Shown: positions 8,924-18,086 of the stretch, one piece after another
Layout of the letters: every line of letters starts with the position of its first letter
Numbering within the stretch: the stretch's first letter is position 1
From: Flavobacterium sp.
GTDB lineage: Bacteria > Bacteroidota > Bacteroidia > Flavobacteriales > Flavobacteriaceae
Reading direction: 5' to 3'
NCBI RefSeq assembly: GCF_027531705.1
Contig: NZ_JAPZSP010000038.1
Location: forward strand, 1-39,657
DNA: 39,657 nt
Program-made: the position numbers and the translations under genes
The notes under the pieces: generated by a model
Databases searched by the model: none
Told to the model about the DNA's origin: nothing
Seen by the model: the letters and a program-made list of their open reading frames with translations, nothing else

Positions 8924-10099
8924 TTGAATAATTCATTATTAAATACTGAAATTCAGCAATTTATTGAAGATAATCTGCAAACTCCAGTTCTCAAATTAGC
9001 TTTGCAAAAAAATCCATTTCCTGAAGTTGATTGGATTGAAATTTTAAACCAAATTAGTTGCAAATCAAAAGCTAAAGATAAACTTCCAACATTTTATCAG
9101 ACTAAAAATATTCTTTATCCAAGCAAAATTTCGTTAGAGCAAACTTCTTCAGAACAAACAGCTAATTATAAGTCGGAATTGGTTTCTGGGAAAAATCTAA
9201 TTGATTTAACGGGTGGATTTGGTGTTGACGATTATTTTTTCTCTAAAAAAGTTACTAAAATAGTTCACTGCGAACTAAATGAAGAACTTTCTCAAATTGT
9301 AAAACATAATTTTGAACAATTAAAGGTAGAAAATTCAGATTTCTATTTTGGTGATAGTTATGAAATTTTACAAAATTTGAATCAAAAATTCGATTGGATT
9401 TATATTGATCCTTCCAGAAGAAATGATGCCAAAGGAAAAGTCTTTATGTTAAAAGATTGCTTGCCAAATGTTCCTGATTTATTGGATTTTTATTTGGAAT
9501 ATTCAAACAATATTTTGATAAAAACAGCCCCAATTTTAGATATTTCAGCAGGATTATCTGAATTGAAAAATGTAAAAGAAATCCACATTGTCGCTGTAGA
9601 AAATGAAGTCAAGGAATTGCTTTGGATTATTGAAAAAAACTACTCAAAAGAAATTGAAATCAAAACCATTAACTTCAACAAAGAGGCAATTGAAAGATTT
9701 GATTTTCAATATGATTCAGGCTCTTATGCAAGTATTGGTTTACCCCAAAAATATCTTTACGAACCAAATAGTGCTATCATGAAATCTGGTGGTTTTAATG
9801 AAATTCGCAGTGCTTTTCCAGTTGAAAAATTGCACCAACATTCACATCTTTATACTTCAAATACTCAGATTGAATTTCCTGGCAGAATTTTTGAGATTGA
9901 AAATTGTTTTTCATATTCTAAAAATGATATGAAAGTGTTTATAGAAAAAACAAAAGCAAATATTACAACTCGAAATTTTCCTGAAACTGTTGAAGTAATT
10001 CGCAAAAAATGGAAAATAAAAGATGGCGGAAATCGCTATTGTTTTTTCACAACCGATTTAAATAACAATAAAATAGTTTTACTTTGCAAAAAATTATAA
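8924..10099 (+). CDS. Class I SAM methyltransferase, THUMP-like domain protein
   Basis: A 391-residue predicted methyltransferase. The SAM-binding loop 'LIDLTGGFGVDDYFFSKK' lies at about residues 88-105, the acidic strand 'VHCELNEELSQIV' follows, and the catalytic-loop-like 'DWIYIDPSRRND' comes next. The C-terminal part matches the THUMP-like domain of the Bacteroidota family. An RNA substrate is likely by analogy, but the target base is unknown. The start is TTG at 8924: no ATG lies near, and the N-terminus (NNSLLNTEIQQFIEDNL) aligns with family members from its first residues. It begins eight bases after the DUF4159 stop and ends eight bases before the next ATG, so it is inside an operon. 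Confidence 0.87.
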   Translation: MNNSLLNTEIQQFIEDNLQTPVLKLALQKNPFPEVDWIEILNQISCKSKAKDKLPTFYQTKNILYPSKISLEQTSSEQTANYKSELVSGKNLIDLTGGFGVDDYFFSKKVTKIVHCELNEELSQIVKHNFEQLKVENSDFYFGDSYEILQNLNQKFDWIYIDPSRRNDAKGKVFMLKDCLPNVPDLLDFYLEYSNNILIKTAPILDISAGLSELKNVKEIHIVAVENEVKELLWIIEKNYSKEIEIKTINFNKEAIERFDFQYDSGSYASIGLPQKYLYEPNSAIMKSGGFNEIRSAFPVEKLHQHSHLYTSNTQIEFPGRIFEIENCFSYSKNDMKVFIEKTKANITTRNFPETVEVIRKKWKIKDGGNRYCFFTTDLNNNKIVLLCKKL

Positions 10100-10107
10100 T
10101 TTACAAC

Positions 10108-10680
10108 ATGAGATCAAAATTAGTTCTATTCTTTTTATTTGTTACCTCTGCTCTATTAGCCCAAAAACCTTGCGAATTCACAACAGACGTTAAAGATTCT
10201 ATTGGAACATATAAATCAACAAAAGAATATTTGGTTTACGAAAAGAACTTTGGTGGAAAATCAAGTTATATTTTCAATTCGCTTGCTATAACTGATGGTG
10301 TTCCGTCGCTAAACGTTCAATTTATCGAGAAAAGTTACGATTTTATTAAAGCCAAATGTTTTGACAAAACGTCAAGATTATATATTCAGCTTAATAATGG
10401 AAAAATTGTTACCTTAATTCACGCTGAGCAAGATAATTGTGGCAATATGATTCGTGATGATAAAGGAATGAATAATAGAATCTTAACTGGATATTTTTTA
10501 TTTAGAAAAGATGATTTTCAAGCATTAAAAGAATCTGGAATATCCTACATCAGAATTAAATTTTCAACTGATACAGAAGATTATATAATGAAAAAAGAAT
10601 TTACTGCCGAATTAGATTCTCAAATTTACAAGCCTGAAAGTTATTTTCTAGATTATTTTCATTGTATCGAAGAAAATTAA
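10108..10680 (+). CDS. Exported hypothetical protein
   Basis: A 190-residue protein of unknown function with a clear signal peptide (MRSKLVLFFLFVTSALLAQ) followed by 'KPCEFTTDVKDSIGTYKST'. The mature part alternates beta-prone segments and charged turns ('LYIQLNNGKIVTLIHAEQDNCG', 'IRIKFSTDTEDYIMKKEF') and carries four cysteines, consistent with a small periplasmic or surface beta domain. ATG 10108 is chosen because the signal peptide starts there; a TTG at 10084 would only prepend a hydrophilic stretch and overlap the upstream gene. It is last in the run begun by the ArsR gene. Its stop overlaps the stop of the convergent dipeptidase. Confidence 0.8.
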   Translation: MRSKLVLFFLFVTSALLAQKPCEFTTDVKDSIGTYKSTKEYLVYEKNFGGKSSYIFNSLAITDGVPSLNVQFIEKSYDFIKAKCFDKTSRLYIQLNNGKIVTLIHAEQDNCGNMIRDDKGMNNRILTGYFLFRKDDFQALKESGISYIRIKFSTDTEDYIMKKEFTAELDSQIYKPESYFLDYFHCIEEN

Positions 10681-11282
10681 TTGCATTTCCATTTAAAATT
10701 TGAAAGTGGCTCTTTTTTAGAATTATTTAAGTTGTAATGCCACCATTCACTTTCAAAAAGTTGAAAATTAGATTTTGTCATGATTTTTCGTAAAAGCTTT
10801 CTGTTTTTTTTCTGAATATCAGTTAAATTTTCATAGGAATGAGCGGCTTCTATTCCGAAATGATCAAATGTCGTTCCCATGTCTAATTCGTTTCCATTGC
10901 TATCAACCAAAGTAATATCAACTGCTCCACCTCTATTATGAATAGAACCTTTCTCAGGATTTGCAACATATTTCGGATTGGAAACAATTGTCCACATTTT
11001 CTTTTGAATATCTAAAGGTCGATAACAGTCAAACAACTTGATTTTGTAACCTTTTTTAATGAATTTTTTATTGGCTTCAATCAATGAAGTAATGGTTTTT
11101 AATCTCAAATAACAATCTCCACAATCATAAACCTTTTCTTTTAAAAAATTTGAATCTGTCGCGTATTTCATATCGTAAACAAAATCTGAACTATAATCTT
11201 TAAGATTTACAAAAATTGTGTCCGTTTGAGAATATAAAAATGATGAAACGTAAAAACAAATAAAAAAAAGGAGATTTTTCAT
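10677..11282 (-). CDS. D-alanyl-D-alanine dipeptidase, VanX/DdpX-like (peptidase M15D)
   Basis: A 201-residue exported zinc peptidase with signal peptide MKNLLFFICFYVSSFLYSQ. The M15D site is complete: 'FDCYRPLDIQKKMW' holds the conserved Arg, 'GSIHNRGGAVDITLVD' gives His115 and Asp122, and 'ESEWWHYN' gives the catalytic Glu and the third zinc ligand His182. The spacing is almost the same as in VanX. In bacteria without vancomycin-resistance genes such enzymes probably recycle D-Ala-D-Ala released from peptidoglycan. No vanHA-like partners are present, so a resistance role is unlikely. A cysteine pair 'DCGDC' near residue 55 may form a disulfide. It is convergent with the exported protein gene, with a 4-base overlap. 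Confidence 0.9.
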   Translation of the reverse strand: MKNLLFFICFYVSSFLYSQTDTIFVNLKDYSSDFVYDMKYATDSNFLKEKVYDCGDCYLRLKTITSLIEANKKFIKKGYKIKLFDCYRPLDIQKKMWTIVSNPKYVANPEKGSIHNRGGAVDITLVDSNGNELDMGTTFDHFGIEAAHSYENLTDIQKKNRKLLRKIMTKSNFQLFESEWWHYNLNNSKKEPLSNFKWKCN

Positions 11283-11300
11283 AATTTATTGTTTAAAACA

Positions 11301-11332
11301 AAAAAACTCGTTGAAAATCAACGAGTTTTTTT
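11301..11332 (-). terminator. Rho-independent terminator of the tRNA cluster
   Basis: A stem of at least 9 bp, ACTCGTTGA/TCAACGAGT with an AAA loop, is flanked by A and T runs, so it could act in both directions. It lies directly behind tRNA-Arg on the minus strand and ahead of the dipeptidase gene. Confidence 0.82.
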
Positions 11333-11334
11333 AG

Positions 11335-11408
11335 TGATCCCAGAAGGATTCGAACCTTCGACCTACGCATTAGAAGTGCGTTGCTCTATCCAGCTGAGCT
11401 ATGGAACC
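11335..11408 (-). tRNA. tRNA-Arg (anticodon TCT)
   Basis: The minus strand folds as a cloverleaf. The acceptor is GGTTCCA/TGGGATC with two G-U pairs, the anticodon stem is ACGCA/TGCGT around CTTCTAA, and the T loop is GGTTCGAATCC. Anticodon TCT reads AGA, the commonest arginine codon in AT-rich genomes. The CCA end is not encoded. Confidence 0.95.
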
Positions 11409-11432
11409 ATTTTTAATAGTAACTATTAAAAG

Positions 11433-11507
11433 TCGGGGTGGCAGGATTCGAACCTGCGGCCTCCTGCTCCCAAAGCAGGCGCGATAACCGGGCTACGCTA
11501 CACCCCG
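11433..11507 (-). tRNA. tRNA-Pro (anticodon TGG)
   Basis: The acceptor CGGGGTG/CACCCCG is perfect, the anticodon stem CCTGC/GCAGG encloses TTTGGGA, and the T arm contains GGTTCGAATCC. TGG is the proline anticodon. It is the middle gene of the three-tRNA cluster. Confidence 0.95.
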
Positions 11508-11519
11508 AAAACAAAAAAG

Positions 11520-11606
11520 CGGAGAGTAAGGGATTCGAACCCTTGGTACAGTTTCCCATACGCATGTTTAGCAAACATGTCCTTTCGGCCACTCAGGCAA
11601 CTCTCC
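11520..11606 (-). tRNA. tRNA-Ser (anticodon GCT)
   Basis: This is an 87-base class II tRNA. The acceptor is GGAGAGT/ACTCTCC, the anticodon stem CATGT/ACATG encloses TTGCTAA, and a long variable arm (roughly GTATGGG...CTGTAC) precedes the T arm. GCT reads AGC/AGT. It is first in the minus-strand cluster. Confidence 0.95.
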
Positions 11607-11649
11607 AAATTCAATATATAATATAAGAACTTTTCTCTTTAAGCGGTTG

Positions 11650-11680
11650 CAAATGTAACGTTTCAATATAATATTTACAA
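11650..11680 (-). promoter_or_regulatory. Promoter of the tRNA cluster (TTG-N20-TACATTTG)
   Basis: Read on the minus strand, TTG (11678-11680) is followed after 20 bases by TACATTTG (11650-11657), about 44 bases ahead of tRNA-Ser. It matches the Bacteroidota consensus in sequence and spacing. Confidence 0.65.
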
Positions 11681-11821
11681 CAATTTAGATGCTTTTTTTA
11701 AATAATAAAATAACATTTTTTTAAACTAACTATAAATCAATATAATATAAAAAAAATACTTTGTCTTCAATAATTTAATTATGAAAAATTCATATAAAAA
11801 TGGTTTTAAATTAAAAAATAG

Positions 11822-11829
11822 TAAATTTG
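11822..11829 (+). promoter_or_regulatory. -7 element TAAATTTG ahead of thiolase
   Basis: An exact TAnnTTTG match 87 bases before the thiolase ATG. No good TTTG lies about 20 bases upstream (the position reads ATGG), so the promoter is only half supported. It would give a 5' leader of about 80 bases. Confidence 0.4.
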
Positions 11830-11915
11830 CAATTCAAACAAACAATCTTTATTTATGATACTTATTGGTTTTCACGAAATCGAAATAGTATTATAACACA
11901 CAAAATATCTTAAAC

Positions 11916-13091
11916 ATGAAAAAAGTTGTAATCGTTTCGGCAGCAAGAACTCCAATTGGAAGTTTTATGGGTGCATTATCTACCGTAACAGCTCCACATC
12001 TTGGTGCTGCTGCTATAAAAGGCGCTTTAGAAAAAATTAACCTAGATGTAAATTTAGTTGATGAAGTAATAATGGGTAACGTTATTCAAGCAGGTGTTGG
12101 ACAAGCTCCTGCAAGACAAGCTGCTCTTTATGCTGGACTTCCAAACTCAGTTATAGCTACAACAGTTAATAAAGTTTGTGCTTCTGGAATGAAAGCGGTT
12201 ATGCAAGGTGCACAAGCTATTATGGCTGGCGATGCTGAAATTATTGTAGCGGGCGGAATGGAAAACATGAGTTTGATTCCTCATTATGTACACATGAGAA
12301 ATGGTGTGAAATTTGGGCCAACTTCAATGCTTGACGGAATGCAAAAAGATGGCTTAGTCGATGCTTATGATAACAATGCTATGGGCGTTAGTGCTGATTT
12401 ATGCGCTTCTGAATATAAAATTACAAGAGAAGCTCAGGATGCTTTTGCCATTCAATCATATAAGCGTTCTGCAAAAGCTTGGGAAGCTGGAAAATTTGAA
12501 AATGAAGTTGTACCAGTTGCTGTTCCACAAAGACGTGGTGAACCTATTATGGTTACTAAAGATGAAGAATTTACAAATGTAAAATTGGATAAAATCCCAA
12601 CATTAAATGCTGTTTTTACTAAAGATGGGACTGTTACTGCTGCCAATGCTTCAACTATTAATGACGGTGCTGCTGCAGTTGTAATTATGAGCGAAGAAAA
12701 AGCACAATCTTTAGGATTAAAACCTTTGGCTTATATAAAAAGCTATGCAGATGCTGCTCAAGAACCAAAATGGTTTACAACTGCACCAGCTAAAGCATTG
12801 CCAAAAGCATTAGCAAAAGTTGGTCTTACAGTAAAAGATGTTGATTTCTTTGAATTCAATGAAGCTTTTTCAGTTGTTGGTTTGGCAAATGCACAAATTC
12901 TCGGATTAGATAATGATAAAATAAATGTAAACGGTGGTGCCGTTTCACTTGGCCATCCGCTAGGCTGCTCAGGTGTTAGAATTATTGTAACCCTAATCAA
13001 TGTATTAGAACAAAATAATGCCAAAATTGGTGCTGCAGCTATATGTAACGGTGGTGGCGGTGCTTCTGCTATTGTGATTGAGAGAGCTTAA
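11916..13091 (+). CDS. Acetyl-CoA C-acyltransferase (thiolase)
   Basis: A 391-residue thiolase that condenses or cleaves acyl-CoA and acetyl-CoA. The full catalytic set is present: nucleophile Cys88 in 'VNKVCASGMKA', His347 in 'SLGHPLGCSG' and Cys377 in 'AAAICNGGGGASA'. The length fits both biosynthetic acetoacetyl-CoA thiolases and beta-oxidation thiolases. The CASGMKA and GHPLGCSG forms lean towards the acetyl-CoA acetyltransferase branch, but sequence alone does not settle it. No fadB or other fatty-acid gene sits beside it. The NlpC/P60 gene follows after 37 bases on the same strand and may be cotranscribed. Confidence 0.93.
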   Translation: MKKVVIVSAARTPIGSFMGALSTVTAPHLGAAAIKGALEKINLDVNLVDEVIMGNVIQAGVGQAPARQAALYAGLPNSVIATTVNKVCASGMKAVMQGAQAIMAGDAEIIVAGGMENMSLIPHYVHMRNGVKFGPTSMLDGMQKDGLVDAYDNNAMGVSADLCASEYKITREAQDAFAIQSYKRSAKAWEAGKFENEVVPVAVPQRRGEPIMVTKDEEFTNVKLDKIPTLNAVFTKDGTVTAANASTINDGAAAVVIMSEEKAQSLGLKPLAYIKSYADAAQEPKWFTTAPAKALPKALAKVGLTVKDVDFFEFNEAFSVVGLANAQILGLDNDKINVNGGAVSLGHPLGCSGVRIIVTLINVLEQNNAKIGAAAICNGGGGASAIVIERA

Positions 13092-13128
13092 TTAGTAAAA
13101 TCAATATTGATAACTGAAAAATAAGTAA

Positions 13129-13890
13129 ATGTTCGGAATTTGTAATCTTGCTATTATTCCTCTGCGAATTGAACCCAGCGATAGAAGCGAAATTGTTTCT
13201 CAAATTTTATTTGGAGAGCATTTTGAAGTTCTTGAACAGCAAAAGCAATGGGCAAAAATCAAATTGCAATATGATGAATACGAAGGTTGGGTAGATTCCA
13301 AACAGTTTCAAATTATTTCTGAAGCTGATTATCAGCAACTATCAAGTGATGCTGTTATTTTGAATTCAGATTTGATAGAATATATAACGGGTCCAAATAA
13401 TTTATTGATTCCTATTCCGCTTGGAGCTTCACTTTCGTTTTTGAGCCATAACGAAATTAATACTCAAAATTATGATTTTGAAGGTTTAAAAATTAGTGGC
13501 CAAAAACCAAAATCAAATTTGATAAACACCGCTTTCATGTATTTGAATTCACCTTATTTATGGGGTGGAAAAACTCCATTCGGAATTGATTGCTCTGGTT
13601 TTACACAAATGGTTTATAAACTCAATGGTTATAGATTATTACGAGATGCTTCACAGCAAGCCACTCAAGGAGAAGCGTTAAGTTTTATTGAAGAAAGTGA
13701 ACCTGGAGATTTAGCTTTTTTTGACAATGAAGAAGGAAATATTATCCATGTTGGAATTATTATGGATGACAATTATATTATTCACGCAAGTGGAAAAGTA
13801 CGAATTGACCGTTTAGATCATCTTGGAATTTACAATGCCGAAATCAATAAACATACACATAAGCTGAGAGTTATTAAAAAAATTATATAA
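13129..13890 (+). CDS. C40 peptidase (NlpC/P60) with N-terminal SH3-like domain
   Basis: A 253-residue predicted gamma-D-glutamyl-diamino-acid endopeptidase acting on peptidoglycan stem peptides. An SH3b-like domain occupies about residues 1-65 ('GEHFEVLEQQKQWAKIKLQYDEYEGWV'), and the catalytic domain about 125-253. Active-site candidates are Cys155 in 'GIDCSGFTQ', His207 in 'IIHVGII' and His219 in 'IIHASGKV'. No signal peptide is visible, so it either stays in the cytoplasm and recycles imported muropeptides or leaves by another route. The architecture resembles the cytosolic YkfC-type enzymes known in Bacteroidota. A strong terminator follows immediately. Confidence 0.92.
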   Translation: MFGICNLAIIPLRIEPSDRSEIVSQILFGEHFEVLEQQKQWAKIKLQYDEYEGWVDSKQFQIISEADYQQLSSDAVILNSDLIEYITGPNNLLIPIPLGASLSFLSHNEINTQNYDFEGLKISGQKPKSNLINTAFMYLNSPYLWGGKTPFGIDCSGFTQMVYKLNGYRLLRDASQQATQGEALSFIEESEPGDLAFFDNEEGNIIHVGIIMDDNYIIHASGKVRIDRLDHLGIYNAEINKHTHKLRVIKKII

Positions 13891-13892
13891 CT

Positions 13893-13924
13893 AAAAAAGG
13901 TTCACAAAACGTGAACCTTTTTTT
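13893..13924. terminator. Bidirectional rho-independent terminator
   Basis: A stem AAAAAAGGTTCAC/GTGAACCTTTTTT with an AAAAC loop is followed by a T run. It separates the convergent NlpC/P60 (+) and TPR (-) genes and can end transcripts from both sides. Confidence 0.88.
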
Positions 13925-13940
13925 GTGATTTATAAAAATA

Positions 13941-15212
13941 TTATTTTCCTAATTTAGCTTTAAGCGCTTTTTTCTCAGCAGTCATTTCTAAAGCACCATA
14001 CACATTTAAAAGTGTTGCAGAAACATCTTCATTTGCAGGGTTTAATTGATAAGCTTTTTCTAAATAAGGTAAAGCTTCTTTGAAAACTCCTTCTCTTTTT
14101 GATTTAAGAACTTCATAACGTTTGTTATCTTTTTCAGAAGTTCCTAATTTGTTCATTTCGTCAATGATAGTTTTTTCACCATCTAATTTTAAGATAGCTA
14201 AATTCAAGTAAGCATTTGTATAATCAGGTTTGATAGCAATTGCTCTTTTGTAGTAAGCCTCAGCATCAGCACCATTTGTTTTCGAAGAAATTACTCCTAA
14301 GTTATATAACAAATCTGCATCGTTAGGATTTTTTTCCAAAACTTCTGTAACGATTTTTTTGTACATAGTGTAATCTTCTAATTTCAAATACAAATCAGCT
14401 TCTGCCATTGCTAAAGATGTATCATCTGGATTAGCTGCTCTTGCTTCTGACAACGATTTTTTAGCTTCTTCATTTTTTCCTTGTTGTACATAAATCAAAG
14501 CGATGTTTTTGTAAATTTCACCTTTTTTTGATGGAATTTTTTCATCTCTTGGCTCTTTGTGCGATTTTAACATAACCATTTTATCTCTTTCAGCCTTTGT
14601 ACCAAACATTTCTTCTTGGTCAGTAATCAAACTTTTAGCATAGTATGAAGTTCCTTCACCTGAATAATTTTTATTTTTTAATTCATTATAGTAAGCTAAA
14701 GAAGTTTCATAATCGCCACCATTTACAGCATAACTTGCAGCATAGTAAAGCTTTTCTAAGTCAGTTGTATCTAAATCATAAACTTGTTTAAGTAAAGCAG
14801 CAGCTTCTTTATAATTTTTTGCAGTTCCTTTTTCAACAGCGCTATTAACTAATTTATTTTTAATATCACTAATTGAAGTTGTAGCTTGCGAAGTATATTT
14901 AGATTTTCCAGTTGCTTTTTCGGCAGCTATTAAATCTTGAAATGCTTTTGCCGCCTCAGAAAGATTTTTTGATGTTTCAATGTTTTTGGTAGCTAAATCT
15001 AAAGCAATATTCCCTTTTACAAACAAAAACTGTGCTTTTTCAGCATCTGTTGCTGCTGTAAGTAATGGCTCGGCTTGTTGCAAAAGCGTTCTTGCTTCAG
15101 CTGCATTACCAGATTTTAGTGCTTTTTCAGCCGCTTTAATTTCATTTTTTTGAGCAAAATTGCTTACTGAAATCAATAATGCTGACGCTAGTAGTACATA
15201 TTTACTTTTCAT
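13941..15212 (-). CDS. Exported tetratricopeptide-repeat protein
   Basis: A 423-residue protein with signal peptide MKSKYVLLASALLISVSNFAQ, then helical repeats over most of its length. The repeat pattern is clearest at about residues 230-350 ('IYVQQGKNEEAKKSLSEARAANPDD', 'NLGVISSKTNGADAEAYYKRAIAIKPD') and 380-410 ('ALPYLEKAYQLNPANEDV'). TPR solenoids mediate protein-protein contacts; the partner is unknown and a periplasmic location is inferred from the signal peptide. The gene follows gyrA by 79 bases on the same strand. No promoter match appears in the gap, so read-through from gyrA is plausible. Similar gyrA-TPR pairs are familiar in flavobacteria. Confidence 0.9.
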   Translation of the reverse strand: MKSKYVLLASALLISVSNFAQKNEIKAAEKALKSGNAAEARTLLQQAEPLLTAATDAEKAQFLFVKGNIALDLATKNIETSKNLSEAAKAFQDLIAAEKATGKSKYTSQATTSISDIKNKLVNSAVEKGTAKNYKEAAALLKQVYDLDTTDLEKLYYAASYAVNGGDYETSLAYYNELKNKNYSGEGTSYYAKSLITDQEEMFGTKAERDKMVMLKSHKEPRDEKIPSKKGEIYKNIALIYVQQGKNEEAKKSLSEARAANPDDTSLAMAEADLYLKLEDYTMYKKIVTEVLEKNPNDADLLYNLGVISSKTNGADAEAYYKRAIAIKPDYTNAYLNLAILKLDGEKTIIDEMNKLGTSEKDNKRYEVLKSKREGVFKEALPYLEKAYQLNPANEDVSATLLNVYGALEMTAEKKALKAKLGK

Positions 15213-15291
15213 TTTTTAGTTTTTAATTTAAAATTTATAATGATACAAATCCCAATAGTAATCATTAGTATTGGAACTTGTATGGATTTAA

Positions 15292-17913
15292 TTATTCATC
15301 GTCAGAATCGTCTTCTTCGGCGTCGTCACCTTCATCTTCTACATCATCATCTTCATCGTCGTCATCGTCATCTGCGACATCGTCATCTTCAAGAACTTCA
15401 AGAACTGGTTTCACTCTTTCGATTACAGCAGCTTCGATAACATTTCCATCTTCATCAACAATGACTTCTTCAACATCATCTTTCATAACTTTAGTTACGG
15501 CAGCGATAGCATCATTACCTTTAAGGTTGATTAATTTCACACCTTGAGTTGCTCGACCCATTACTCTTAAATCTTCAACCGCCATACGAATGGTCAATCC
15601 AGATTTGTTAATAATCATCAAGTCATCAGCATCAGTAACCGCGTTTATCGAAATTAATTTTCCTGTTTTTTCAGTAATATTTAATGTCTTAACACCTTTT
15701 CCTCCACGATTTGTAATTCTGTAATCTTCTAAACTTGAACGTTTTCCGTATCCGTTTTCGGCAACTACCAAAATTTCACTGTTCATGTCATTTACAGAAA
15801 CCATGCCAATTACTTCATCCGTTTCGTCTTTCAAACGAATTCCACGAACTCCAGAAGCAGTTCTTCCCATTGGACGCGTTTTACTTTCTTCAAAACGAAC
15901 CAATTTTCCAGATTTAACTGCTAAAATAATTTGACTATTTCCGTCTGTTAATTCAGCTGAAAGTAATTCGTCATTATCTTTAATAGTTATTGCAGCAACA
16001 CCATTAACTCTTGGTTTAGAATATTTATCTAATGATGTTTTCTTAACCATACCGTTTTTGGTAACCATAATAAGGTTATGACTTGTTGTGTAATCTTTAT
16101 CTTTTAAATCTTGCGTACAGATAAATGCTTTCACTTTATCATCACTTTCGATATTGATAAGGTTTTGCAATGCTCTTCCTTTGGCAGTTTTGCTTCCTTC
16201 TGGAATTTCATAAACGCGCATCCAAAAACATTTTCCTTTTTGAGTAAAGAACATCATATATTGGTGGTTGGTTGCCACGTACATGTTTTCTAAGAAATCT
16301 TGATCTCTAGTTCCTGCACTTTTTTGACCAACTCCACCTCTATTTTGTGTTTTGTATTCTGTTAATGGCGTTCTTTTGATATAACCAGCATGCGAAATGG
16401 TAATTACTACATTTTCATCGGCAATTAAATCCTCAATACTTACATCACCACCAGAATATTCAATTATAGAACGACGTTCATCGCCGTATTTATCTTTAAT
16501 TTCGATTAATTCATCTTTAATCAATTGCATTCTAAGTTCTTTACTAGCTAATAATGCTTTCAAATGCTCAATTAATTTCATTATTTCTTCGTACTCAGCT
16601 CTTAACTTGTCTTGTTCTAAACCTGTTAACTGACGTAAACGCATTTCAACAATCGCTCTTGATTGAATATCAGACAATTTGAAACGCTCCATCAATTTTT
16701 CACGAGCTTCATCAGTGTTTTTAGAAGCACGAATTAACGCAATAACTTCGTCAATATTATCAGAAGCAATGATTAAACCTTCTAAAATATGCGCTCTTTC
16801 TTCAGCTTTTCTTAATTCATATTGTGTTCTACGAACTACTACATCGTGACGGTGTTCAACAAAATAGTGAATCAAATCTTTCAGATTCAACATTTGCGGT
16901 CTTCCTTTTACCAATGCAATATTGTTTACACTAAATGAAGATTGTAATTGAGTGTACTTATATAGAGTATTCAACACAACATTTGGCACAGCATCTCTTT
17001 TTAAGATATAAACGATACGCATACCATTTCTATCCGATTCATCACGGATATTGGCAATACCTTCTATTTTTTTATCATTGACTAAATCGGCTGTTTTTTT
17101 AATCATTTCAGCCTTATTCACTTGATATGGAATTTCAGTAACGATAATAGATTCGCGACCATCTACTTCTTCAAAACCTACTTTGGCACGCATTACAATA
17201 CGACCACGACCTGTTTTGAATGCTTCGCGAACGCCTTCATAACCATATATTACACCGCCAGTAGGGAAATCTGGAGCTTTTATATGCGTCATTAATTCGT
17301 CTATTTCAATTTCTTCATTGTCGATGTAAGCTAAAGTTCCGTCAATAACTTCTGTCAAGTTATGAGGCGCCATATTGGTTGCCATACCTACTGCAATTCC
17401 AGATGCTCCATTAATAAGCAAATTAGGAACTCTTGTTGGCATAACCGTTGGCTCGTACAATGTATCGTCAAAGTTTAGTTTAAAATCAACTGTTTCTTTG
17501 TCGATATCTGCCATTATGTCTTCCGACATTTTTTTCATTCTTGCCTCGGTATATCGCATTGCAGCTGGACTATCACCATCTACAGAACCGAAGTTACCTT
17601 GACCGTCGATTAATAAATATCGTAAACTCCATTCTTGTGCCATACGAACCATAGCATCATACACAGAAGTATCACCATGCGGATGGTACTTACCTAGTAC
17701 TTCTCCAACAATTCTAGCCGATTTTTTATGGGCAGTTCTTGAAGTTACTCCTAAATCATACATTCCATACAATACTCTACGATGTACAGGTTTTAATCCG
17801 TCACGTACATCTGGCAATGCTCTTGATACAATAACCGACATCGAATAATCGATGTAAGCTGATTTCATTTCGTCTTCTATGTTAATAGGAATTAACTTTT
17901 CTCCGTCAGACAT
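15292..17913 (-). CDS. gyrA: DNA gyrase subunit A with acidic C-terminal tail
   Basis: GyrA is the DNA-breaking subunit of gyrase, which introduces negative supercoils with GyrB. The 873-residue product opens with '[36 protein letters not shown]' and has the active-site Tyr121 in '[10 protein letters not shown]'. In the quinolone region '[17 protein letters not shown]', the positions of E. coli Ser83/Ala84 are Thr82/Ser83, while Asp87 is kept (Asp86). The C-terminal domain shows the repeated beta-pinwheel blades. Its GyrA-box reads TNRGGKG, against the consensus QRRGGKG, so the first two positions differ. The last 30 or so residues are almost only Asp and Glu. Acidic tails tune DNA wrapping in other gyrases. 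ATG 17913 gives the normal N-terminus. It is divergent from clpC. Confidence 0.95.
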   Translation of the reverse strand: MSDGEKLIPINIEDEMKSAYIDYSMSVIVSRALPDVRDGLKPVHRRVLYGMYDLGVTSRTAHKKSARIVGEVLGKYHPHGDTSVYDAMVRMAQEWSLRYLLIDGQGNFGSVDGDSPAAMRYTEARMKKMSEDIMADIDKETVDFKLNFDDTLYEPTVMPTRVPNLLINGASGIAVGMATNMAPHNLTEVIDGTLAYIDNEEIEIDELMTHIKAPDFPTGGVIYGYEGVREAFKTGRGRIVMRAKVGFEEVDGRESIIVTEIPYQVNKAEMIKKTADLVNDKKIEGIANIRDESDRNGMRIVYILKRDAVPNVVLNTLYKYTQLQSSFSVNNIALVKGRPQMLNLKDLIHYFVEHRHDVVVRRTQYELRKAEERAHILEGLIIASDNIDEVIALIRASKNTDEAREKLMERFKLSDIQSRAIVEMRLRQLTGLEQDKLRAEYEEIMKLIEHLKALLASKELRMQLIKDELIEIKDKYGDERRSIIEYSGGDVSIEDLIADENVVITISHAGYIKRTPLTEYKTQNRGGVGQKSAGTRDQDFLENMYVATNHQYMMFFTQKGKCFWMRVYEIPEGSKTAKGRALQNLINIESDDKVKAFICTQDLKDKDYTTSHNLIMVTKNGMVKKTSLDKYSKPRVNGVAAITIKDNDELLSAELTDGNSQIILAVKSGKLVRFEESKTRPMGRTASGVRGIRLKDETDEVIGMVSVNDMNSEILVVAENGYGKRSSLEDYRITNRGGKGVKTLNITEKTGKLISINAVTDADDLMIINKSGLTIRMAVEDLRVMGRATQGVKLINLKGNDAIAAVTKVMKDDVEEVIVDEDGNVIEAAVIERVKPVLEVLEDDDVADDDDDDEDDDVEDEGDDAEEDDSDDE

Positions 17914-18086
17914 ATTATATAGTTAAATTAAAAAATTATTAGTAATTAAAAATCTTGCTAATATAAACCATTCAGGAATTTTTAGAAAGTAAATTGAATA
18001 GAATTTTCCTCAATTTATTAACAATATTGCATCCAAATTCAGTTAATAAGTTAATTGGTATTTAACTTTTATTTTTAAATATTTTT

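Larger units (their letters stand above)
11607..11915. other. Intergenic region between divergent tRNA cluster and thiolase
   Basis: About 310 bases of very AT-rich DNA. It holds the tRNA promoter (minus) and a thiolase promoter candidate (plus). I see no open frame with coding character, no repeat and no hairpin of note between them. Confidence 0.7.

Noticed and set aside
10677..11282. Vancomycin-resistance vanX locus
   Set aside because: The enzyme is VanX-like, but there is no vanH, vanA/B ligase or vanRS nearby, and it carries a signal peptide. Peptidoglycan recycling is more likely.
11438..11626. 62-codon plus-strand frame (MAGFEPAASCSQS...) across the tRNA cluster
   Set aside because: It is antisense to tRNA-Pro and tRNA-Ser. 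'GFEPAAS' and 'GFEPLVQF' come from the conserved GGTTCGAATCC T arm, a well-known false protein.
12361..13024. Several 64-88-codon frames overlapping the thiolase gene
   Set aside because: Shadow frames within a strongly supported thiolase; no independent start signal or motif.
15240..15547. His/Arg-rich and Ser-rich plus-strand frames opposite the gyrA 3' end
   Set aside because: They are the complement of the GAY/GAR repeats encoding the acidic GyrA tail; the composition is fully explained by that.
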